In this document: piece after piece, positions 1-7,237 of the stretch
Layout of the letters: each line of letters begins with the position of its first letter
Position numbering within the stretch: the first letter of the stretch is position 1
DNA from: Chloroflexota bacterium
GTDB taxonomy: Bacteria > Chloroflexota > Chloroflexia > Chloroflexales > Kallotenuaceae
Length of the DNA stretch: 10,667 bases
Direction: 5' to 3'
Assembly (NCBI GenBank): GCA_019240175.1
Contig: JAFAYS010000697.1
Location: 1 to 10,667 of the forward strand
Notes under the pieces: model-generated
What the model saw: only the letters and a program-made list of their open reading frames with translations
Told to the model about the DNA's origin: nothing
Database searches by the model: none
Program-made: the position numbers and the translations under genes

Positions 1-2244
1 CTCACGGCGGGCGGCTCAACCACGGTCTCGCTGAGCATCGGTCAGCGGCCACAGGGCAGCTACAGCGTCGCGGCCACGGTCGATCCGGCCAACACGATCG
101 TTGAGCAGAACAACAATAACAACACGTTTACTGCTTCATCATCGCTGGTGGTAGCGCAGGCACCCGGCCCGGATCTTCAGGTGCTGAGCATTAGCTCGAA
201 CCCGCAGAGCCCGGCAGTTGGCTCGTCGGTCACCTTTGTTGTGGCGCTGAACAACCGTGGCACAACCGGCGTCGCGGCCAACACGGTCACGCGCCTCACG
301 GTTGGCACGACAACCCTCAACACGACCAACACGCCCGCGATCGCCGCCGGTGCGACGGTCAACGTCACGATCAGCGGCAGCTGGACCGCCACATCTGGTG
401 CCAGCACGGTCACCGCGACCGCCGATGCGACCGGCATCGTAGCCGAGACCAACGAGAGCAACAACACGCTGTCCAGGCCGATCGTGGTGGGACGCGGGGC
501 GGCGGTGCCGTGGGTTGAGCTTGAGGCTGAGGACGCGGCCTATCAGGGCACGCTGCTGGTGGCAGATGCGCTGCGCACCTTTGGCCACACCAACTTCGCC
601 ACCGAGTCGTCGGGCCGCAAGTCGGTACGCCTGAATAGCACCGGCAACTACGTCGAGTTCACCTCGACTGCGCCGTCCAACTCGATCGTGGTGCGCAACA
701 GTATTCCTGACGCTCCCGGCGGTGGCGGCATCGACGCGACGATCAGCCTGTATATCAACGGCACTTTCGCGCAGAAGCTCACGCTTTCGTCCAAGCACAG
801 CTGGCTCTACGGCACCACCGACGATCCCGAGGGCCTGACCAACACGCCCGGCAGCGACGCGCGGCGGCTCTTCGACGAGACCAGCGCGCTGCTGTCCACG
901 ACCTATCCTGCCGGCACCAAGTTCAAGCTTCAGCGCGACTCAAGCGACACAGCGGCGTTCTACATCATCGACTTCATCGATCTTGAGCAGGTCGCGCCGC
1001 CCACGACGATGCCCGCCGGCTGTACCTCGATCACGGCCTATGGCGCGGTAGCCAACGATAACGGCGACGACACCGCAGCGATTCAGGCGGCAGTCACCGC
1101 CGACCAGAACGGCCAGATCGGCTGCGTCTGGATTCCGGCTGGCCGCTTCCGTCAGGAGCAGAAGATCCTCACCGACGATCCGCTGAACCGCGGCACGCAT
1201 AACCAGGTCGGCATCCGCAACGTCACGATCCGTGGCGCGGGCATGTGGCACTCGCAGCTCTTCACCCTGACCGAGCCGCAGAATGTTGTCGGGGCTATCA
1301 ACCACCCGCACGAGGGCAACTTCGGCTTCGATATCGACGACAACGTGCAGATCTCGGACATCGCGATCTTCGGCTCGGGCAGGATTCGCGGTAATCCGAG
1401 TACCGGCGAAGAAGGCGGCGTCGGTCTCAACGGTCGCTTTGGCCGCAACACCAAGATCAGCAATGTCTGGATCGAGCATGCCAACGTTGGTGCCTGGGTT
1501 GGCCGCGACTACAGCAACATTCCCGAGCTGTGGGGTCCCGGCGACGGCCTTGAGTTCACGGGTATGCGCATCCGCAATACCTACGCCGACGGCATAAACT
1601 TCGCCAACGGCACGCGCAACTCGCGGGTCTTCAACTCGTCGTTCCGTACCACCGGCGACGATGCGCTGGCGGTCTGGGCGAGCAAGTATGTCAAGGATCA
1701 GTCGGTCGATATCGGCCACGACAATCACTTTGTCAACAACACGATCCAGCTGGTCTGGCGTGCCAACGGCATCGCGCTCTACGGCGGCTATGGCAACACG
1801 ATCGAGAACAACCTGATCTACGACACCATGAACTATCCCGGCATCATGCTGGCGACCGACCACGATCCGCTGCCGTTCTCGGGCACGACGCTGATCGCCA
1901 ACAATGCGCTGTATCGCACGGGCGGCGCGTTCTGGAATGAGGATCAGGAGTTCGGCGCGATTACGCTCTTCCCGTCAAACCTGCCGATCCCTGGTGTCAC
2001 GATCCGTGATACCGACATCTACGACTCGACCTACGACGGCATCCAGTTCAAGACCGGCGGCGGCGAGATGCCCAATGTCAGGATCACCAACGTCAAGATC
2101 GACAAGTCCAACAACGGCTCGGGCATTCTGGCGATGGGCGGCGCGCGCGGTAACGCCATCCTCTCCGGCGTAACCATCACGAACTCGGCGCAGGGCAACA
2201 TCCTGATCGAGCCGGGCTCGTCGTTTACGATCACCGGCAACTAA
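1..2244 (+). CDS. Secreted GH87-like alpha-1,3-glucanase/mycodextranase with CARDB repeats (5' end outside window)
   Basis: The frame is open from base 1, so the gene starts upstream; 747 residues are visible (window numbering). Residues 1-50 are the end of one CARDB repeat, and about 58-163 form a second; both end in a similar V-E-x-N-x-x-N-N-T pattern. Residues 170-335 look like a carbohydrate-binding beta-sandwich (begins PWVELEAEDA, ends FIDLEQV). From about 340 there is a right-handed beta-helix: it opens with a YGAVANDNGDDTAAIQ pectate-lyase-like motif and continues through repeated N-x-x-I-x-N-x-x-I rungs to the end. D530 (in YADGINF) and D553/D554 (in TGDDALA) are 23 and 24 residues apart, the spacing of the three catalytic aspartates described in GH87 alpha-1,3-glucanases. 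GH87 enzymes hydrolyse alpha-1,3-glucan or alternating alpha-1,3/1,4-glucan outside the cell. The family call is from motif and fold recall; the exact substrate is inferred. A signal peptide is expected but lies outside the window. Confidence 0.85.
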   Translation, partial: LTAGGSTTVSLSIGQRPQGSYSVAATVDPANTIVEQNNNNNTFTASSSLVVAQAPGPDLQVLSISSNPQSPAVGSSVTFVVALNNRGTTGVAANTVTRLTVGTTTLNTTNTPAIAAGATVNVTISGSWTATSGASTVTATADATGIVAETNESNNTLSRPIVVGRGAAVPWVELEAEDAAYQGTLLVADALRTFGHTNFATESSGRKSVRLNSTGNYVEFTSTAPSNSIVVRNSIPDAPGGGGIDATISLYINGTFAQKLTLSSKHSWLYGTTDDPEGLTNTPGSDARRLFDETSALLSTTYPAGTKFKLQRDSSDTAAFYIIDFIDLEQVAPPTTMPAGCTSITAYGAVANDNGDDTAAIQAAVTADQNGQIGCVWIPAGRFRQEQKILTDDPLNRGTHNQVGIRNVTIRGAGMWHSQLFTLTEPQNVVGAINHPHEGNFGFDIDDNVQISDIAIFGSGRIRGNPSTGEEGGVGLNGRFGRNTKISNVWIEHANVGAWVGRDYSNIPELWGPGDGLEFTGMRIRNTYADGINFANGTRNSRVFNSSFRTTGDDALAVWASKYVKDQSVDIGHDNHFVNNTIQLVWRANGIALYGGYGNTIENNLIYDTMNYPGIMLATDHDPLPFSGTTLIANNALYRTGGAFWNEDQEFGAITLFPSNLPIPGVTIRDTDIYDSTYDGIQFKTGGGEMPNVRITNVKIDKSNNGSGILAMGGARGNAILSGVTITNSAQGNILIEPGSSFTITGN

Positions 2245-2265
2245 CAATTTCGCAAGAAAGTCGGA

Positions 2266-2306
2266 GCGGGGTTCAAGGTGGCAGCGCTTTGGACCCCGCG
2301 CTTTTT
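2266..2306 (+). terminator. Intrinsic terminator after the GH87-like gene
   Basis: A 13-pair stem (2266-2278 with 2287-2299, including two G-U pairs) encloses an 8-base loop. Two bases later comes a run of five T (2302-2306). It starts 22 bases after the stop codon. It probably ends or attenuates the GH87-like transcript, so the next hydrolase may depend on read-through or on a promoter I could not identify. Confidence 0.65.
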
Positions 2307-2332
2307 CAGAATGTACACGATCCGGCAGCCCC

Positions 2333-2340
2333 GGAGGAGG
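2333..2340 (+). promoter_or_regulatory. Strong ribosome binding site deciding the start of the GH99-like gene
   Basis: GGAGGAGG lies 6 bases before the ATG at 2347. That ATG is directly followed by a good signal peptide. The in-frame upstream GTG at 2278 falls inside the terminator hairpin and has no such site, so 2347 is the preferred start. Confidence 0.8.
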
Positions 2341-2346
2341 ATTTCA

Positions 2347-4350
2347 ATGCAACGGCTGCGCCTGCATTCTCGTTATCTTTTCACGATCATCGCGCTGTTT
2401 AGCCTCGCGCTGAGCATCTTGCTGGCGCAGAGCAGCACCCGCGCTGCGCCTACGCTTTCGACACGCGTCCAGCTTTTCTACTACGCCTGGTACGGCAATC
2501 CCTCGGTCTACGGCAGCTGGGTTCACTGGCCGCAGGGCAACACCACGCCGCCCAACAGCATCAGCTCCGACTTCTACCCGCAGCTCGGCGCCTACGACTC
2601 GGGCGATCCGGCGGTGCTCGATCAGCATATGCGCTGGGTTCAGCAGACCGGTGCCGGCGTGATCGTTTACAGCTGGTGGGGCCAGGGCTCTTATGAGGAT
2701 CGGCTGGTGCGCAAAACGCTGGATGCCGCCAATCAGTACGGCATCAAGGTCGCCTGGCATTTGGAGCCCTACGGCGGGCGCACGGCGCAGTCGACCGTTA
2801 ACGACATCAACTATATTCACCAGCAGTACGGCAGCCATCCGGCCTTCTACCGCGACACGGCGCATGGCAACCGCGCGCCTTTTTACATTTTCTACAGCCT
2901 CCAGGTCGCCGACTGGACGGCGCTTGAGCAGGTCAAGAGTAACAGCATTGTTTTTGCGCAGACCACTGATCTTTCGCGCGTGGCGCACTTCGGCGGTATC
3001 TACACCTATGGCAGCATGGACATGACGTCGAGCTGGAAGTGGCTTGATGATTACGCCAAGGCCAACGGCATGCTGTGGGCACCTTCAGTGCAGCCCGGCT
3101 ACATCGACGATCGCGCCGTGCCGGGTAACACCGTGCCCAACCAGGACCGCCGCAACGGTGCGACCTACGACGAGCAGTGGACGAAAGCGCTTGATCGCAC
3201 GCAGACCGGCTCGCCCGACTATATCACGGTGACGTCGTTCAACGAGTGGCACGAGGGCTCGCAGATCGAGCCGGCGCGCAACAATCCGCCTTCCGGCTAT
3301 GGCTACCTCAACTTCCTGGGCGCGTACGGTCGCAACGACGCCTCGGCTGAGCTGGCCTATATCGATCGCACCGCCTACTGGATCAGCCGCTTTACCGGCA
3401 CCACACCGCCCACGCCGGTCACGCCCACGTCGACGCCAACCCGCACCCCGACGCCGACACCCGCGCCAGGCCAGACGCCGTACGGCGGCGCAGCCCGCGC
3501 AATCCCCGGCACGATCCAGGCGGAGGATTTTGACAACGGCGGCGAGGGCGTGGCCTACCACGATCTGGACGCGGGTAATGCCGGCACGCAATACCGCGCG
3601 ACCGACGTCGACATCGAGGGCACAAGCGACACGGGCGGCGGCTACAACGTCGGCTGGCTACGCGCGGGCGAGTGGCTTGAGTATACGGTCAACGTGCAGA
3701 CGGCAGGCAACTACACGCTGACGGCGCGCGTGGCCTCGGGCACGACCAGCGGTAGCTTCCGCGTGGAGGCCAATGGCGTGGACAAGACCGGGACGATCGC
3801 GGTGCCGAACACAGGCGGCTGGCAGAGTTGGAGTGATGTGACGCGCACGGTGAATCTCAGTGCCGGAACGCAAGTGCTGCGCGTGTACATCTCGGGCAAC
3901 GACTTCAACCTGAACTGGCTGCGGCTGAGCACGGCGACGGGCACGACCAACCTGGCGCTGAACAAGTCGGTGGTAGCCAGCAGCACGGTTAATGGAGCGC
4001 AGCCGGCGAGCGCAGCCGTGGACGGCAACCAAAACAGCTACTGGGAAAGCGCCAACAACGCGTGGCCGCAGCAGCTGACGGTGGATCTGGGCAGCAGCCA
4101 GAGCGTGAGCCGCGTGGTGCTGAAGCTGCCGGCCAGCTGGGGCGCGCGCAACCAAACGATCGCGGTGCTGGGCAGCACGGACAACGCGAGCTACAGCCAG
4201 ATCGTGGGCGCGACCAGCTACACGTTTAGTCCCGGCAGCAACACGGTCACGATCAACTTCGCCGCGACGAGCCGGCGCTACATTCGCTTGAATTTCACCG
4301 CCAACTCCGGCTGGCCCGCCGCGCAGGTCGCCGAATTCGAGGTGTACTAA
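2347..4350 (+). CDS. Secreted GH99-like glycoside hydrolase with Thr/Pro linker, CBM6 and discoidin (CBM32) domain
   Basis: 667 residues. Residues 1-34 are a signal peptide (basic start, hydrophobic core, then ...STRAA). Residues 40-350 are a TIM-barrel-type hydrolase resembling GH99, which is related to GH71: YYAWYG near 45-50, YSWWGQGS, WHLEPYGGR at 137-145, and SFNEWHEGSQIEP with E300 and E303. The NEWHE glutamate pair matches the two catalytic glutamates of bacterial GH99 endo-alpha-mannosidases. Residues 352-378 are a Thr/Pro-rich linker, 382-528 a CBM6 (IQAEDFDNGGEGVAY, GGYNVGWLRAGEWLEY, NWLRLS), and 534-667 an F5/8 type C discoidin domain (NLALNKSV, AVDGN, YWES, YIRLNF). The product should be an extracellular endo-acting glycanase. 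GH99 suggests alpha-mannan; the neighbouring GH87-like gene and the Agl-KA-like accessory modules suggest alpha-1,3-glucan instead. The family is fairly sure, the substrate open. Confidence 0.85.
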   Translation: MQRLRLHSRYLFTIIALFSLALSILLAQSSTRAAPTLSTRVQLFYYAWYGNPSVYGSWVHWPQGNTTPPNSISSDFYPQLGAYDSGDPAVLDQHMRWVQQTGAGVIVYSWWGQGSYEDRLVRKTLDAANQYGIKVAWHLEPYGGRTAQSTVNDINYIHQQYGSHPAFYRDTAHGNRAPFYIFYSLQVADWTALEQVKSNSIVFAQTTDLSRVAHFGGIYTYGSMDMTSSWKWLDDYAKANGMLWAPSVQPGYIDDRAVPGNTVPNQDRRNGATYDEQWTKALDRTQTGSPDYITVTSFNEWHEGSQIEPARNNPPSGYGYLNFLGAYGRNDASAELAYIDRTAYWISRFTGTTPPTPVTPTSTPTRTPTPTPAPGQTPYGGAARAIPGTIQAEDFDNGGEGVAYHDLDAGNAGTQYRATDVDIEGTSDTGGGYNVGWLRAGEWLEYTVNVQTAGNYTLTARVASGTTSGSFRVEANGVDKTGTIAVPNTGGWQSWSDVTRTVNLSAGTQVLRVYISGNDFNLNWLRLSTATGTTNLALNKSVVASSTVNGAQPASAAVDGNQNSYWESANNAWPQQLTVDLGSSQSVSRVVLKLPASWGARNQTIAVLGSTDNASYSQIVGATSYTFSPGSNTVTINFAATSRRYIRLNFTANSGWPAAQVAEFEVY

Positions 4351-4358
4351 ATCAAATT

Positions 4359-4392
4359 GGCAGGGGCAGAGCTTGTTTGCTCTGCCCCTGCC
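4359..4392. terminator. Perfect 14-bp hairpin between convergent genes, probable terminator
   Basis: 4359-4372 pairs perfectly with 4379-4392 around the loop TTGTTT. It begins 8 bases after the stop of the GH99-like gene and 28 bases beyond the stop of the convergent hypothetical gene. No T run follows in the + direction. In the - direction the stem is followed by AATTTGATTT, so it is a better terminator for the - strand operon, and may block opposing transcription in both directions. Confidence 0.6.
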
Positions 4393-4420
4393 GCCATACA
4401 CCATTTGGCCTCACACTGCG

Positions 4421-5104
4421 CTACGCTTCTCCGCTGCGATAGCGCTCAATGTATTCGCTGCCGACATCCGGCAGCGGCGTTTGCTGCCACTCGGCAAACC
4501 AGATCTCGTTTTCCAACCAGAAGCGGCACATGAACGCCTCAAACGACTCCGCCGCAAATACGATCTCGTGCGGCTCAGGCGGCTCGTCCTGCCACTGCTC
4601 GGCCTCCGTTCCATAGAAGTCATTCGATGAAACAACCGCGTGGTCTGAGCTATCGGCTGTCAGGTACAGGTACCAGAAGACGCAGCCCTGCGAGTCGGCC
4701 AGGAAGCGGATCAGATAGCCGCCGCCGATCGGCGCTGGAACCGGCGCTGGGCAAAGATCCAGGAAGCAGTCGGTGTTTGAGCGGATGCGCGCGTGGAGCG
4801 TGGGTGTTTCCATGAAGTGTGTGAAGGCGGGTGGCAGCTGGAGCCCAATGCGCGCTGCGGCTGCGTGTAGCTGCGCCAACGCCTGGCGGTTATCGTCCGC
4901 CTGCTGATTGCCGATGTTTTGCTGATGCGTTGGTGCGACTGCCAGCCAGGCAAAGTCGCCGTGCAGATCGAAGGGCAGCGGCGGCAGGTGATCGAAGTTA
5001 TAGCGCCCGTAGGTCCCGACATTGGGCCGTTTTTTCCCCAGCCCGACATTCTCTAGACTGGTGCCCCACCAGCCTGGCGGAAATGGTGATTCAGCTGGCT
5101 GCAT
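4421..5104 (-). CDS. Hypothetical protein, possibly SMI1/KNR4 (SUKH)-like
   Basis: 227 residues, soluble: no signal peptide or membrane segment. The start ATG at 5104 has AGGAG 8 bases upstream (5113-5117). The N-terminal half is rich in Pro and aromatic residues. The middle and end hold LQLPPAFTHFM, GGGYLIRFLADSQGCVFWYLYL and FEAFMCRFWLENEIWF, which read like the LPxxYxxF helix and the core strands of SMI1/KNR4-type proteins. I recognise this only weakly and assign no function. SMI1/KNR4-like proteins are often immunity proteins, but no toxin gene is adjacent. It begins 18 bases after the nucleotidyltransferase stop on the same strand, so the two are probably co-transcribed. Confidence 0.7.
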   Translation of the reverse strand: MQPAESPFPPGWWGTSLENVGLGKKRPNVGTYGRYNFDHLPPLPFDLHGDFAWLAVAPTHQQNIGNQQADDNRQALAQLHAAAARIGLQLPPAFTHFMETPTLHARIRSNTDCFLDLCPAPVPAPIGGGYLIRFLADSQGCVFWYLYLTADSSDHAVVSSNDFYGTEAEQWQDEPPEPHEIVFAAESFEAFMCRFWLENEIWFAEWQQTPLPDVGSEYIERYRSGEA

Positions 5105-5122
5105 CCTGCGATCTCCTAAAAT

Positions 5123-6121
5123 TTACAAAGGTCTTGACCCATTAATGCCGCTCTGGATGGCTGCCAGGGTTTGCTCCGCAGCGACACGTATGTGCGCAGA
5201 TCGATGGCTGGTCAGGGATGCTACGGCCTGCTCAACCTCGGCATCGCCATAGAGGATCAGCCGCAGCTGCTCAAGGGCGAAGCATTGACTCTCCGGATTG
5301 TCGTGGGCCAGCGCTTGCAACAAGTAGTTACGGTAGAGCATCAGGTAGTGGTTTTCAAAACCCAGGGCAGTCGCGCAGATGGTGCGCAAGATCGCGCGCT
5401 GGTCGGCATCTCCGGGAATCGCATACGCCCATTGATTGCGGCAGGTTTGGTAGACCTCGGTGAGCAATGGCACCCATTGGTCATCAATTGTTTGACGGTA
5501 GAGCGCGAGCCAATCGCTTTTTTTGACTACATAGCGCCCCTGGGTGATCGCGATCGTGCAGGTCGCCGCCCAGCCGATCATCACGACGAACTGTTGCGTC
5601 GTGCCGGCTGTGGTGTAGCCAAAAAACTCGTCGCATGGATCGGGAAAGGCCAGCGGATAGCTGATGACCGCGCGCTTACGTAAGCGCAGCACAATGTTGC
5701 GATACGACGCGCCTGCGACGAGGCGAATATAGCGATCGATCGGCGGCATGGTGAGCTGCGCGCGAATATCCGTGCCATACAAAAATAGCCCGACCTGCTT
5801 GATGCTAATCGGATCAATGCTGCCATCTGCGAGATCCGCTTCGCACTGAAGCGGTATATCAAGCTGAAAAGCGCTGATCAGGTGGCAGTTATCACAGAAC
5901 GCTTCCATCTGCGCCGTCTCACCATCCACAAAGCGATCTTTGAAAATGACGCGCAGGTCGATGTCGCTGGTGCCAATCGCTTCGCCGGTCGCAAAGCTGC
6001 CAACCAGGTAGTAGGCGCGAATACGATCGGGAAACCTTGCCTCAAAAAGGCCGATCAAGCCGCGCAAATACGCGTCGACTGGCACATGACCTGTAGTCTG
6101 GACCAGGGTAATCATGAACAT
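5123..6121 (-). CDS. Antibiotic-NTase-like nucleotidyltransferase with alpha-helical C-terminal domain
   Basis: 332 residues from the ATG at 6121. The N-terminal domain has the Pol-beta/NTase signature: G41-S42 (LVGSFATGEAIGTSDIDL), the metal-binding pair D53 and D55, and a third acidic strand position D89 (FQLDIPL). The C-terminal half is helical, with a T-x-x-Q-G-x-x-V-x-K-K stretch near 193-201 reminiscent of ANT(3'')/ANT(9) adenylyltransferases, and ends in a short HEAT-like helix pair (about 307-322). It probably transfers a nucleotide to a small molecule or protein; the substrate is unknown and resistance should not be assumed. An ATG at 6151 gives a 342-residue version and one at 6115 gives 330. 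A promoter whose -10 overlaps the 6151 ATG favours the internal starts. None has a good Shine-Dalgarno site. Confidence 0.8.
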   Translation of the reverse strand: MFMITLVQTTGHVPVDAYLRGLIGLFEARFPDRIRAYYLVGSFATGEAIGTSDIDLRVIFKDRFVDGETAQMEAFCDNCHLISAFQLDIPLQCEADLADGSIDPISIKQVGLFLYGTDIRAQLTMPPIDRYIRLVAGASYRNIVLRLRKRAVISYPLAFPDPCDEFFGYTTAGTTQQFVVMIGWAATCTIAITQGRYVVKKSDWLALYRQTIDDQWVPLLTEVYQTCRNQWAYAIPGDADQRAILRTICATALGFENHYLMLYRNYLLQALAHDNPESQCFALEQLRLILYGDAEVEQAVASLTSHRSAHIRVAAEQTLAAIQSGINGSRPL

Positions 6122-6149
6122 GCTCGCGTTTTCTATTTTGACCTGGCCC

Positions 6150-6178
6150 ATGCTAGTCGAGCGTATCCGGCGCGTCAA
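6150..6178 (-). promoter_or_regulatory. Candidate sigma70 promoter of the nucleotidyltransferase operon
   Basis: On the - strand TTGACG (6173-6178) and TAGCAT (6150-6155) are separated by exactly 17 bases, matching consensus at 5/6 and 4/6 positions. Transcription would start near 6143, downstream of the ATG at 6151, leaving a leader of about 22 bases before the ATG at 6121. Confidence 0.5.
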
Positions 6179-6198
6179 GCCGACTAAGCCAGGCTCGG

Positions 6199-6235
6199 TT
6201 AAAAAAGCAGCCGCACCGGAGCATCCGGTGCGGCT
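6199..6235 (-). terminator. Strong intrinsic terminator of the serine protease gene
   Basis: A perfect 12-bp stem (6209-6220 with 6224-6235) with a 3-base loop is followed on the - strand, two bases later, by six T (complement of 6201-6206) and then AA. It starts 23 bases beyond the protease stop. It insulates the protease from the nucleotidyltransferase promoter just downstream. Confidence 0.85.
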
Positions 6236-6258
6236 CTTGCGTTGCTGAGCGAATCTCG

Positions 6259-7011
6259 CTAGGGCAGCGTGACGAACGGCGCCAGGAACGCGCGCGCCGA
6301 CGGCGTATCTGTGCGATAGTCGACGTTGGTCGAGCGGCAGATCGCGTCGGCGGTGATGGTGATGCCGGCCACGATATCCGTCGTGCCCAGGAAGTTCGGG
6401 CCGCCCGAGTCGCCGTAGCACGTGCCGCCGTTGCCGGTCGAGGCGTTCATCGAGATGCGCAGCCAGGTCGGATTGATCGCGTTCAAGGTGCCCATCGAAA
6501 CCTGGCGCACGTCGTTGTAGAGATACCGATGACCGCCCGGCTGGTTGGTGACCTCATACGCGCCGTAGCCGACCGAGGTGAACTGCTGCGTGGCCGATAG
6601 GTTCGACAGCGAGTTCGCGGCTGGGAGCCGCGCCGGTGTGATGCCCTTGATCGGCTTATCGAAGACGACAACCGCGATATCGTGCGTGTCGCTCTGATCA
6701 TGGCCGTAGAGCGGATCGGCGTGCCAGGTGCCGGTGTAGGTCTTGTCGCCCGCCTCGTAGGCCGGATCGAAGGTCACGGTCACCTGCGCGGTGCCCTCAT
6801 CGCAGTGCGCGGCAGTCAGAAAAACCGTCGGCGAGATCAGCGTTCCCGTGCAGTAGAGCCAGGTGCCGTCTGAGTACTGCGTGGGCGAGACCAGGCCGCC
6901 GACGTTCGGGTGTTGGTTGCCGTCCGGCTGGCCGTTGGTGATCGCATAGGCTGGGGCGGCGATGACGAGCAGGGCGGCAAATGCCACGCTCAGGATCAGG
7001 TTCCGACGCAT
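6259..7011 (-). CDS. Secreted chymotrypsin-fold (S1) serine protease
   Basis: 250 residues. The start ATG at 7011 has AAGGAGG 5 bases upstream (7017-7023). Residues 1-23 are a signal peptide ending AYA. The predicted mature protein begins ITNG at residue 24, which aligns with the IVGG N-terminus of active trypsin-like enzymes, so no propeptide is evident. The catalytic triad is complete: H69 (TAAHC), D111 (HDIAVV) and S202 (CYGDSGGP). The residue six before Ser202, which sets the S1 pocket (chymotrypsin 189), reads Gly196 rather than Asp, so Arg/Lys specificity is not expected. Cys54-Cys70 is the usual disulfide around the active-site His. It should act as an extracellular endopeptidase. The gene is monocistronic, with its own promoter (7095-7123) and terminator (6199-6235). 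Confidence 0.92.
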   Translation of the reverse strand: MRRNLILSVAFAALLVIAAPAYAITNGQPDGNQHPNVGGLVSPTQYSDGTWLYCTGTLISPTVFLTAAHCDEGTAQVTVTFDPAYEAGDKTYTGTWHADPLYGHDQSDTHDIAVVVFDKPIKGITPARLPAANSLSNLSATQQFTSVGYGAYEVTNQPGGHRYLYNDVRQVSMGTLNAINPTWLRISMNASTGNGGTCYGDSGGPNFLGTTDIVAGITITADAICRSTNVDYRTDTPSARAFLAPFVTLP

Positions 7012-7094
7012 GAATTCCTCCTTGGGAGCGGTAAAAGCGCTCGTGGTTAAAAATGGTGTGGAGTGAGGCGGGATCAGACTGGCGAAGTGGGGGT

Positions 7095-7123
7095 ACTCTA
7101 CTCCTTTTTGCGGCGCTTGGCAA
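7095..7123 (-). promoter_or_regulatory. Sigma70-type promoter of the serine protease gene
   Basis: On the - strand TTGCCA (7118-7123) and TAGAGT (7095-7100) are 17 bases apart, matching consensus at 5/6 and 4/6 positions. The implied start near 7088 gives a leader of about 76 bases. Confidence 0.6.
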
Positions 7124-7173
7124 GCCTGGTTGCTGGCTGTTGCGCGGCTATAGCTTGCGGCCCGCGTGATGTT

Positions 7174-7210
7174 ATTTCATCATTTTAATACGTGTGTGGC
7201 CTGATGAAAT
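7174..7210. repeat. 9-bp inverted repeat ATTTCATCA / TGATGAAAT
   Basis: 7174-7182 and 7202-7210 are perfect reverse complements with 19 bases between. It lies about 50 bases upstream of the protease -35 element and upstream of the micro-ORF. It could be a regulator site or an RNA hairpin; the sequence alone does not decide. Confidence 0.4.
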
Positions 7211-7237
7211 GAGAACTCAGGGAGAAGGAAAAGGAGT

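Noticed and set aside
940..1863. 307-residue open frame antisense to the GH87-like gene
   Set aside because: It lies wholly opposite a well-supported catalytic domain, is Val/Asp/Arg/Ala-rich as expected from GC-rich antisense codons, and shows no domain.
3403..3480. Repetitive ACGCC-like tract as a satellite or CRISPR-like repeat
   Set aside because: It is explained by Thr/Pro codons of an inter-domain linker and has no spacer structure.
3658..4404. 248-residue antisense open frame over the CBM6/discoidin region
   Set aside because: It is opposite two clear carbohydrate-binding domains, starts inside the terminator hairpin, and has His/Arg/Ala-rich shadow composition.
4421..6121. A nucleotidyltransferase toxin-antitoxin pair
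   Set aside because: The NTase is far longer than MNT-type antitoxins, and the partner does not look like a HEPN or other toxin.
6152..6421. N-terminal extension of the nucleotidyltransferase to 6421
   Set aside because: It would overlap the protease coding region and run through its terminator; its composition is low-complexity His/Arg.
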